7,594 bases of DNA from an uncultured Lachnospiraceae bacterium (lineage in GTDB: Bacteria > Bacillota_A > Clostridia > Lachnospirales > Lachnospiraceae), in assembly GCA_902773195.1 (NCBI GenBank), contig CACYDL010000274.1, positions 1 to 7,594 of the forward strand, given 5' to 3'. The position numbers and the translations under genes were made by a program. Position 1 is the stretch's first letter. Each line of letters begins with the position of its first letter. This document shows positions 1-5,816 of the stretch, piece after piece. The notes beneath the pieces were generated by a model. The model did no database searches. It saw only the letters and a list, made by a program, of their open reading frames with translations, and was not told the origin of the DNA.

Positions 1-209
1 GCCAGGCCGGTCAGGATGAGCGGGGTCATCTTGACGAGGATATTCCCCATCGTGAAGGTGTCCGCGAAGACGCCGCCGAACATCGTGACGAAGGCGCTGA
101 CCGGATTCATTCCCATCAGCGGAAGGAAGCTGAAGCAGACAAACAGTCCCAGGAGGAACGCGAGGGCCGTCCAGATCAGCAGATCCGCCATACTCCGTCT
201 GTCATTCAT
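1..209 (-). CDS. ABC importer permease, N-terminal part (3' end outside window)
   Basis: The first 69 residues of an inner-membrane permease of the BPD_transp_2 type (YufP/RbsC-like) are present; full-length members usually have about 350 residues. It begins MNDRRSMADLLIW at ATG 207-209, which overlaps the ATPase stop by 8 bases (ATGAATGA). AGGAGG (219-224) lies nine bases upstream, inside the ATPase gene, so the start is well supported. Residues about 10-32 form the first membrane helix. The segment KMTPLILTGL (60-69) matches the conserved TPLILTGL stretch before the second helix group of nucleoside-type permeases. The frame is open to base 1. A second permease gene is expected further downstream, since BMP importers normally have two. 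Confidence 0.88.
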   Translation of the reverse strand, partial: MNDRRSMADLLIWTALAFLLGLFVCFSFLPLMGMNPVSAFVTMFGGVFADTFTMGNILVKMTPLILTGL

Positions 210-1758
210 CTGTTTCTCCCTCCTTTCCGTCCTTCTCCGTCTTCCGGATCTCGTCCATCGGGACGCCCGCCATCAGAAGCCCGATCGTCTCCGTCGTCAG
301 CTCCGAGGGCCTGTAGATCCCCATCAGCCTTCCCTGGTACATCACCGCGATCCGGTCCGCCAGCTCGAAGAGCTCCGTGAGCTCCGTGGAGACGAGGAGG
401 ACGCTCTTGCCTTCGCTCCTCTCCTTGAGGATGACCTTCTGGACGTTATGGATGGCGCCCAGGTCGAGTCCCCGCGTCGGCTGGTCAAAGATCACGAGCC
501 GGCTGCCCATCTCGGCCTCCCGGGCGACGACGACCTTCTGCTGGTTTCCTCCGGAGAGGGAGCCGGCTGTCACCGTCGAATCCGGGGCCTTCACGCTGTA
601 GTCGCGGATCAGCTCGTCCGCGTGCTTCGCGACTTCCTTCCAGCGGATGATCCCGCGGCGGTCCCATTTTCCCAGATAGCTCGCCTTCAGCATCAGATTC
701 TCGGCCAGGGTCATGCCCGCCACCATGCCGTAGCGGTAGCGGTCGGCGGCGCAGTACCCGATTCCCTTCGCGATCCTGTCCGCGACCCCGGAGGCCGTGA
801 TGTCCTCTCCGTCCAGCAGGACGCTTCCCTTCGTGGGCGGGAGGGCCCCGTAGATCATCTCGCAGAGCTCCTGCTGGCCGTTGCCGGAGACGCCCGCGAT
901 CCCGAAGATCTCTCCCTCCCGGATGTCAAAGTCGATGTCCTGCAGAAGAGGCGGCGCGTCCTTTGGTTCGACGGATACATGCCTGACCTCCAGGCGTTTG
1001 GCCCGGGAGCCCTCCTCCTGCTCCTCCTTGGTGAGGGTCTCGAGGTCATGTCCGATCATGAGGCGGGCCAGCTCCCGCGTGTCGGTCTCGTCCTTTCTCA
1101 CCTCGCCGCTCACCCGGCCGTTCCGCATGATCACGATGCGGTCCGCCACCTCCATCACCTCGCGCATCTTGTGGGTGATGAAAATGACCGAATTTCCTTC
1201 CTCCGCAAATTTCCTGACGAAGGACATCAGCGTGCCGATCTCCTGCGGCATCAGAACCGCCGTCGGCTCGTCCATGATCAGGATTCTGGTCTTTCTGTGG
1301 AGGGCCTTGAGGATCTCGACCTTCTGCTGGATTCCCACCGGAAGATCGCTCACCTTCGCCCTGGCGTCGACGCCGAAGCCGTACTCATCCGAGAGCTGCT
1401 GGACCTTCCTCTCTTCCTCCTCGAAATTCACCCTGCCCTTCACCGTCCCGAGAATGATGTTCTCCGTCACGGTGTGGGCCTCCACCAGGGAGAAGTGCTG
1501 CTGGATCATGGATATCCCGAGATCCATCGCGTCCCGGGGCGAGGAGATGTGCCGGAGAACGCCGTCCACATAGATCTCTCCCGATGTCTGGTGATAAAGT
1601 CCGTACAGGATCTTCATGATGGTGCTCTTGCCGGCTCCGTTCTCTCCCAGAAGGGCGACGACCTCCCCTTTTCCTACACGGATCGAGACGTTGTCGTTGG
1701 CGAGAACCCGGGCAAAGCGCTTGCTGACTGATTTCAGTTCGACGACAGGCTGTTCCAT
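202..1758 (-). CDS. Two-domain ABC importer ATPase (BMP/nucleoside type)
   Basis: This 518-residue cytoplasmic protein has two fused nucleotide-binding domains, as in the YufO/RbsA-like ATPases of nucleoside and sugar importers. Domain 1 is complete: Walker A GENGAGKST (38-46), Q-loop near 86-87, signature LPVGIQQK (139-146), Walker B LIMDEPTAVL with Glu164, and switch His196. Domain 2 has a degenerate Walker A, GVSGNGQQE (289-297), a good signature LSGGNQQK (401-408), and Walker B FDQPTRGLD with Gln426 in place of the catalytic Glu. Ser457-Thr458 stand where a switch His would be. This asymmetry is normal in the family and means one active ATP site is likely. The start at 1758 has AGGGAG ten bases upstream (1769-1774). 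The 3' end overlaps the permease start by 8 bases, so those two are coupled. It energises uptake of the ligand held by the binding protein. Confidence 0.94.
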   Translation of the reverse strand: MEQPVVELKSVSKRFARVLANDNVSIRVGKGEVVALLGENGAGKSTIMKILYGLYHQTSGEIYVDGVLRHISSPRDAMDLGISMIQQHFSLVEAHTVTENIILGTVKGRVNFEEEERKVQQLSDEYGFGVDARAKVSDLPVGIQQKVEILKALHRKTRILIMDEPTAVLMPQEIGTLMSFVRKFAEEGNSVIFITHKMREVMEVADRIVIMRNGRVSGEVRKDETDTRELARLMIGHDLETLTKEEQEEGSRAKRLEVRHVSVEPKDAPPLLQDIDFDIREGEIFGIAGVSGNGQQELCEMIYGALPPTKGSVLLDGEDITASGVADRIAKGIGYCAADRYRYGMVAGMTLAENLMLKASYLGKWDRRGIIRWKEVAKHADELIRDYSVKAPDSTVTAGSLSGGNQQKVVVAREAEMGSRLVIFDQPTRGLDLGAIHNVQKVILKERSEGKSVLLVSTELTELFELADRIAVMYQGRLMGIYRPSELTTETIGLLMAGVPMDEIRKTEKDGKEGETDE

Positions 1759-1783
1759 TTGCGAATTTCTCCCTGTGAGGCGT

Positions 1784-1798
1784 CCGCCGTCGCGGCGG
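1784..1798 (-). other. Second GC hairpin upstream of the ATPase gene
   Basis: CCGCCG, three-base loop, CGGCGG form a 6-bp stem. It lies 25 bases before the ATPase ATG and about 10 bases before its ribosome site AGGGAG (1769-1774). With the larger stem-loop next to it, it makes the 116-base gap strongly structured. A role in lowering downstream translation is inferred only. Confidence 0.35.
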
Positions 1799-1824
1799 CG
1801 CAGTGATGATGCTTTCTTTAAAGC

Positions 1825-1855
1825 GGGGGGCAGCGCGTTGCCCGCGCTGCCCCCC
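1825..1855 (-). other. Strong 13-bp GC stem-loop between binding protein and ATPase genes
   Basis: Bases 1825-1837 pair without mismatch with 1843-1855 around a five-base loop, about 20 bases after the binding-protein stop. It is followed on the transcript by GCTTTAAAG, not by a real U-run, so it is either a weak terminator or a block to 3' exonucleases. A short GCTTT/AAAGC stem (1811-1824) follows directly. Such stem-loops often keep binding-protein mRNA more abundant than that of the membrane parts. Confidence 0.65.
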
Positions 1856-1874
1856 CTGGCTGAGCTTGTCTGCT

Positions 1875-2882
1875 TTATTCGGCGTTGTCAACAAATCCGA
1901 AATACTGAGAGAAGTCAAGTGTTCCGGCTTCCGCGTCCGCCAGCGCCTGGTCGATGGCAGCCTTGCACTCGTCGGTGCACTGATCCGTGTAGTCGACCTT
2001 GAACACGCCTTCGGCGAGACCGATCTCGTTGTAGCCGGTCCATGTGCCGCTGAGAACGTTGTTTACGATGGTCGGATAGACGTTCGGCCAGTCCATCTCG
2101 ACGGAGCCGTACACGCAGTCAGACTCGCCGTTCTTGTTCGCGGAGAATCCGATGAACGTCTTGCCGGCTTCCTGGGCGGCCTGGATCGCGCCGGAGGTTC
2201 CTTCGTTGGAATAGCAGAAGACCGTGTCGGCGCCGTTGTCGATCATCGAGGACGTCAGATCCTTGGTCGCGGAGACGTCGGTCCAGGAATTCACGAAAGC
2301 GCGCGTCGCGGAGGCATCCTCAAAGCCTCTCTCCTTCGCGATCTCGACGGCCTTGCCGAGATACGTGTCGATCAGCTTGACCATCGGGTCGTTGGACTCG
2401 CCGCCCATGGCTGCGAACTGGCCGTTCTCCGTGGCGTAGCCCGCAAGAATTCCGGAGAGAAGGGAGCCTTCGTATTCCTTCGGGAAGATGGGGATCTGGT
2501 TGTCGGACTCAGAGACCTGGCCGTTGATGACGGTGTAGATCGAATCCGGATAGTCCGGCGCCACGACGGTCGCCGACTCGTCGAACTGGCTTCCTGCCGC
2601 CATGATCAGATCGTAGCCCTTCTCGCCGTATTCCACGAAAGTGGACTCATACTCTTCCGCGGGAACCGACTCCACGACGTCGATCTTGACGCCGAGCTCT
2701 TCCTCCGCCGCCTTTGCGCCGGCGTTGTTCGTGGCGTTCCAGCCCTGGTCGTCGATGCTTCCCGGAAGAATCAGGCAGATCTTCTTGTCGGAGAGATCGG
2801 GCGCCTCATCCGCGCCGGTGACAGCCGTGCACAGAGACATTGTCATTGCCGATGCAAGTGCGAGAACCAACCATTTTTTCAT
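1875..2882 (-). CDS. BMP family ABC importer substrate-binding protein
   Basis: This 335-residue exported protein belongs to the basic membrane protein/PnrA-like family, whose known members bind purine nucleosides for ABC import. The start is the ATG at 2882, eight bases after AGGAGG (2891-2896); an in-frame ATG 13 codons upstream would give a non-signal-like tail. Residues 1-24 form a signal peptide: KK, then a hydrophobic stretch. Cys18 sits in MSLC, which is not a good lipobox, so Sec cleavage near TGA-DEA and free periplasmic release is possible; lipidation at Cys18 is the alternative. The mature domain opens with the family segment CLILPGSIDDQGWN (residues 36-49). Where many BMP proteins have an acidic GxDxD-type ligand motif, this one reads GFSANKNG (245-252), so the ligand may not be an ordinary nucleoside. 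First gene of the importer, right after its own promoter. The ligand is inferred to be a purine-related compound from the neighbouring catabolic genes. Confidence 0.9.
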   Translation of the reverse strand: MKKWLVLALASAMTMSLCTAVTGADEAPDLSDKKICLILPGSIDDQGWNATNNAGAKAAEEELGVKIDVVESVPAEEYESTFVEYGEKGYDLIMAAGSQFDESATVVAPDYPDSIYTVINGQVSESDNQIPIFPKEYEGSLLSGILAGYATENGQFAAMGGESNDPMVKLIDTYLGKAVEIAKERGFEDASATRAFVNSWTDVSATKDLTSSMIDNGADTVFCYSNEGTSGAIQAAQEAGKTFIGFSANKNGESDCVYGSVEMDWPNVYPTIVNNVLSGTWTGYNEIGLAEGVFKVDYTDQCTDECKAAIDQALADAEAGTLDFSQYFGFVDNAE

Positions 2883-2909
2883 TTTGCATACCTCCTGTTT
2901 CCGTGTGCC

Positions 2910-2927
2910 CCCGGACGGCAATCCGGG
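2910..2927 (-). other. Small hairpin in the 5' leader of the binding-protein gene
   Basis: CCCGGA, six-base loop, TCCGGG form a 6-bp stem about 15-30 bases after the predicted transcription start and just before the ribosome site AGGAGG (2891-2896). It leaves the ribosome site free and may stabilise the 5' end. The leader (about 60 bases) is too short for a known purine riboswitch, and no such motif was seen. Confidence 0.35.
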
Positions 2928-2942
2928 TCGTGCTGCAATGTT

Positions 2943-2962
2943 AACTGTATTATACTACAGTT
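2943..2962. promoter_or_regulatory. Candidate operator: 20-bp inverted repeat over the -10 box
   Basis: Minus strand AACTGTAGTATAATACAGTT pairs with itself at 18 of 20 positions (the two mismatches are one symmetric pair), and the next bases outward no longer match. It covers the -10 box and the expected transcription start, a usual place for a repressor. The half-site spacing CTGT-N8-ACAG equals that of the E. coli LexA box. Clostridial LexA sites are of the GAAC-N4-GTTC kind, so a local repressor, perhaps sensing a purine or ureide, is at least as likely. The regulator gene is not in the window. Confidence 0.55.
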
Positions 2963-2976
2963 TGCATCCAAATCAA
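2949..2976 (-). promoter_or_regulatory. Sigma-70/SigA-type promoter for the ABC importer genes
   Basis: On the minus strand, TTGATT (2971-2976) and a perfect TATAAT (2949-2954) are separated by 16 bases, in an AT-rich pocket within a GC-rich region. It lies after the ridA stop and about 65 bases before the binding-protein ATG. Transcription should begin near 2941-2943. It is the clearest promoter in the window and implies the importer can be expressed separately from the enzymes upstream. Confidence 0.78.
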
Positions 2977-2989
2977 CCATCTAACGCCG

Positions 2990-3370
2990 TCAGATCACCG
3001 CGACGGCCTCGATCTCGACCCGCGCCCCCTTGGGAAGCGCCGCCGCCTGGAACGCCGCTCTCGCGGGATACGGCGCCTCGAAGAACTCCGCGTACACCTC
3101 GTTCATCGCGCCGAAATCCGCGATGTCGGCCAGCAGGACGGTGGTCTTGACGACGTTCCCCATATCCGCGCCGGCTTCCGCCAGAATATGGCGGATATTT
3201 GTCAGGGACTGTCTCGTCTGGGAGGCGGCGTCCTCTCCGGCGAACCCGCCCGTGGCCGGGTCGATCGGCAGCTGTCCCGATACATAGATCGTGTTCCCCG
3301 CCTGAACGGCCTGTGAATAGGGTCCGATCGCCGCGGGAGCGTTGTCCGTGTGAAGTGCTTTTTTACTCAT
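2990..3370 (-). CDS. ridA: RidA family enamine/imine deaminase
   Basis: This 126-residue YjgF/YER057c/UK114-fold protein matches the usual length of RidA (124-128), which forms trimers and hydrolyses reactive 2-aminoacrylate and related imines to 2-keto acids plus ammonia. The signature residues are present: Ser31-Gly32-Gln33 in VSGQLP, Asn90 in MNEVY, Arg104 in YPARAAF (the Arg that holds the substrate carboxylate, Arg105 in well-studied members), and Glu119 in VEIEAVAV. Two ATGs stand in tandem. GGAGG (3378-3382) is four bases before the first (3373) and seven before the second (3370), so I chose the second; the first would add only one Met. The gene follows hydantoinase on the same strand and closes the catabolic set. 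The probable job is to clear aminoacrylate made by a PLP-dependent diaminopropionate ammonia-lyase (YgeX) expected nearby but not in the window. A housekeeping RidA placed here by chance is the alternative. Confidence 0.93.
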   Translation of the reverse strand: MSKKALHTDNAPAAIGPYSQAVQAGNTIYVSGQLPIDPATGGFAGEDAASQTRQSLTNIRHILAEAGADMGNVVKTTVLLADIADFGAMNEVYAEFFEAPYPARAAFQAAALPKGARVEIEAVAVI

Positions 3371-3406
3371 CATGTAACCTCCGCTATTGTCTCTGCCATG
3401 GGGACA

Positions 3407-3421
3407 GGCGCCTTTGGCGCC
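3407..3421 (-). other. GC hairpin in the hyuA-ridA gap
   Basis: GGCGCC, loop of three bases, GGCGCC form a 6-bp all-GC stem between the hydantoinase stop and the RidA start. A weaker pairing of CCCCG (3426-3430) with CGGGG (3447-3451) lies next to it. There is no following U-run, so a Rho-independent stop is unlikely. Together with the lack of a visible promoter in this 87-base gap, this suggests ridA is read through from hyuA, with RNA structure modulating its level. Confidence 0.4.
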
Positions 3422-3457
3422 CCTTCCCCGGATTTCACTGTCTTTTCGGGGCTTCCG

Positions 3458-4801
3458 TCACCGTCTCACGAACTCTCCCGCCAGAGCGTCCGTCGGCTCT
3501 CCGTCCTTCGAGGCGAGAATGCCGTTTACGAAGACGAAGCGCGGCCTTCCCGTCACCCCGAGGCCCTCGTAGGGCGTATAGTCAAGATTCTGGTGCATGT
3601 TTTTGGCGCTGATGGTCCACGAAACCTGCGGGTCCCAGACCGTGATGTCGGCGTCGGAGCCCTCCAGGAGCGCTCCCTTCCTCGGGTACATGCCGAAGAG
3701 CTTCGCGGGGCCGGCGCTCATCAGGCGGCAGTAATCCGCCGGCGCGAGCGTCTCCCCGAAGATGTGCATCATCACCACGGGCCTGTGCTCGATGCCGGGC
3801 GCCCCGTTGGGGATCTTCCTGAAATCCTCCGTCCCGGCCTTCTTCTGCTCAAAGGTAAAGCTGCAGTGGTCGGTCGCGATGGTATCGATCTCCCCCCGGA
3901 CGACGGCCTCCTTCAGTGCCTCGATGTCCTCCTGCCTGCGGAGCGGCGGGCTGCAGACGTATTTGGCGCCCTCAAAGCCGGGCTTCGCGTAGACGCTGTC
4001 GTCCAGAAGCATGTACTGCGGGCAGCTCTCCACATAGACCGTCTGGCCGTTCCTCCTCGCCTTGCGGATCTCCTCGAGCCCCAGCTTCGTGGAGAGGTGG
4101 ACGATGTGCACCGGGGCGTCCGCGATCTTGCCGAGATAGCAGAACCGGCTGACCGCCTCCGCCTCGACCTCGGCGGGCCGGGAGAGCGGATGGGCCCAGG
4201 GCTCCGTGTGCCCCGCCTCGATCTGCTGCCTCTGAAGCGCCAGGACGAGACCGCCGTTCTCGCAGTGGCACCCGACGATGCAGCCGAGAGGCTTCACGGA
4301 TTCCAGGACGTCGAGAATCTCGGCGTCCGTAAGAGCCGTGTCATAGGCCATGTAGACCTTGATCGACGTCACGCCCGCCTCGCGGAGAGCCGGCAGATCG
4401 GCTTTGGTCCGCTCGTTCCAGTCGCACACCGCCATGTGGTAGGCGACGTTGCAGTGCATTTTCCCCTCCGCCTTCTTCTCCCAGGTGTGAAGGGCTCCCA
4501 GAAGCGTGTCGCCCTTGTACTGGGTCGCGAAATCGACGACGCAGGTGGTCCCGCCGCACACGGCGGCCGTCGTGCCCGTGCCCACGTCGTCGGCGGTGAC
4601 GTTTCCGCCCACGGGGAGGTCCAGGTGCGTATGCCCGTCGATAAAGCCGGGATATACATAGCATCCGGACGCGTCGACGACCTCGTCCCCTTCCCCGGGG
4701 ACGATCTCGCCTATTTTCACGATTTTACCGTTTTCAAATGCCAGAGAAGCTTTCTTCTCACCGTCCGGCGTCACAAGGATTCCGTTTTCAATAATCTTCA
4801 T
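3458..4801 (-). CDS. hyuA: Hydantoinase/dihydropyrimidinase-type cyclic amidohydrolase
   Basis: This 447-residue amidohydrolase-superfamily enzyme hydrolyses the ring amide of hydantoins, dihydropyrimidines or related cyclic ureides. The binuclear metal site is complete: His57 and His59 in GHTHLD, Lys148 in SIKVYMAY (the lysine normally carbamylated to bridge the metals), His179 in GCHCENG, His235 in IVHLS, and Asp311 in ATDHC. The length is close to E. coli HyuA (about 460). A strong GGGAGG (4811-4816) lies nine bases before the ATG, which supports this start. The gene follows carbamate kinase by 69 bases; that gap is GC-rich, holds only a weak GGCC hairpin (4838-4852), and shows no promoter. 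In the uric-acid cluster the enzyme is thought to open a ring derived from the purine, giving a ureido acid for YgeY and YgeW. Allantoinase or dihydroorotase are less likely, given the overall similarity to D-phenylhydantoinases. Confidence 0.93.
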   Translation of the reverse strand: MKIIENGILVTPDGEKKASLAFENGKIVKIGEIVPGEGDEVVDASGCYVYPGFIDGHTHLDLPVGGNVTADDVGTGTTAAVCGGTTCVVDFATQYKGDTLLGALHTWEKKAEGKMHCNVAYHMAVCDWNERTKADLPALREAGVTSIKVYMAYDTALTDAEILDVLESVKPLGCIVGCHCENGGLVLALQRQQIEAGHTEPWAHPLSRPAEVEAEAVSRFCYLGKIADAPVHIVHLSTKLGLEEIRKARRNGQTVYVESCPQYMLLDDSVYAKPGFEGAKYVCSPPLRRQEDIEALKEAVVRGEIDTIATDHCSFTFEQKKAGTEDFRKIPNGAPGIEHRPVVMMHIFGETLAPADYCRLMSAGPAKLFGMYPRKGALLEGSDADITVWDPQVSWTISAKNMHQNLDYTPYEGLGVTGRPRFVFVNGILASKDGEPTDALAGEFVRR

Positions 4802-4870
4802 GTCCTGTCTCCTCCCTGTTTACACACTCTCTCAACCGGCCGGACCCGGGCCTGTCCCGCGGCTCTGTGC

Positions 4871-5812
4871 TCAGCAGTGAACCAGGGTTCCCGTCTTCCC
4901 CGCGATGCCGTCCTTCGCCTTCTCGAGGAGCGTGATCAGGGAAACCCTTCCCTCCCCGGATTTCGCGAATTCCAGCGCGGCTTCCACCTTCGGGAGCATG
5001 GAGCCCGGCGCGAATTCCCCGTCCGCGATATATTTCTCCGCATCCGCGGGCGTCAGCTCGGACAGCTCCGTCTGGTCAGGCTTTCCGAAATGAACCGCCA
5101 CTTTTTCCACCGCCGTCAGGATGATCAGGACGTCCGCGTTCAGCTGCTCGGCGAGCTTCGCGGCGGCGAAGTCCTTGTCGATCACCGCGGCGGCGCCCTT
5201 GAGATGATGTCCGTTGGTGCGGAATACCGGGATTCCCCCGCCTCCGCAGGCGACGACGATGTGGTCCGTCTCGATCAGCGACTCGATGGTTCCGATCTCG
5301 ACGATGGATACGGGCTTCGGAGAGGCGACGACCCGCCGGTAGCCGCGCCCGGCGTCCTCGACGACGTCGTATTCGCGGTCTCTCACCAGGGCGTCCGCCT
5401 CTTCTTTGGTCATGAAGGCGCCGATGGGCTTCGTCGGATGCCGGAAAGCGGGATCGTCGGGATCGACCTCGACCTGGGTCAGCACGGTGGCGACGCCCTT
5501 GTCGATGCCCCGGTCGAGCATCTCCTCGCGCAGCGCGTTCTGGAGATCGTACCCGATGTAGCCCTGGCTCATGGCGACGCAGACCGAAAGCGGGCAGTGA
5601 ATGTATTTCTCCGGGTCGGAGCGGACGAGCTCCGTCATCGCCTCCTGGATCATGCCGACCTGCGGCCCGTTTCCGTGGGCGATCACCACCTCGTGGCCCT
5701 GCTCGATCAGATCGACGATAGCCTTCGCCGTGATCTTGACCGCCTTCATCTGTTCCGGAAGATTTTTGCCCAGGGCGTTACCGCCCAGGGCTATCACGAT
5801 TTTCTTGGACAT
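4871..5812 (-). CDS. arcC: Carbamate kinase
   Basis: This 313-residue amino-acid-kinase-fold enzyme converts carbamoyl phosphate and ADP to ATP, ammonia and CO2 in the cytoplasm. Visible motifs are GGNALG (residues 10-15), HGNGPQVG (46-53), PTKPIG with Lys128 (126-131), GRGYRRVVASPKP (155-167), ACGGGGIPV (188-196), DKDF with Lys213 (212-215) and GSMLPKVEAA (270-279). Length and motifs match full-length carbamate kinases (about 310 residues). The start at 5812 follows the ygeW stop by 4 bases; its ribosome site is only AAAGG eight bases upstream, inside the end of ygeW, which supports translational coupling. The E. coli counterpart in the same neighbourhood is yqeA. Here the enzyme is the ATP-gaining step of the pathway, using carbamoyl phosphate from YgeW. 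Nothing in it looks broken. Confidence 0.96.
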   Translation of the reverse strand: MSKKIVIALGGNALGKNLPEQMKAVKITAKAIVDLIEQGHEVVIAHGNGPQVGMIQEAMTELVRSDPEKYIHCPLSVCVAMSQGYIGYDLQNALREEMLDRGIDKGVATVLTQVEVDPDDPAFRHPTKPIGAFMTKEEADALVRDREYDVVEDAGRGYRRVVASPKPVSIVEIGTIESLIETDHIVVACGGGGIPVFRTNGHHLKGAAAVIDKDFAAAKLAEQLNADVLIILTAVEKVAVHFGKPDQTELSELTPADAEKYIADGEFAPGSMLPKVEAALEFAKSGEGRVSLITLLEKAKDGIAGKTGTLVHC

Positions 5813-5816
5813 AATA

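Noticed and set aside
16..1731. Plus-strand open frame of 571 codons opposite the ATPase gene
   Set aside because: It mirrors the ATPase gene, which has full Walker and signature motifs on the minus strand. The open frame results from few stop codons in GC-rich antisense sequence.
1825..1855. Stem-loop as a classical Rho-independent terminator
   Set aside because: The stem is strong, but the minus-strand transcript continues GCTTTAAAG rather than a U-run, and the following importer genes need read-through.
2883..2942. Possible purine riboswitch in the leader of the importer genes
   Set aside because: The leader is only about 60 bases, contains one 6-bp hairpin, and shows no three-way junction or conserved purine-riboswitch core.
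3370..3399. Nine-codon upstream reading frame (MAETIAEVT) whose TGA overlaps the ridA start
   Set aside because: The overlap with the ATG is suggestive of coupling, but no convincing ribosome site precedes it and it is short enough to arise by chance.
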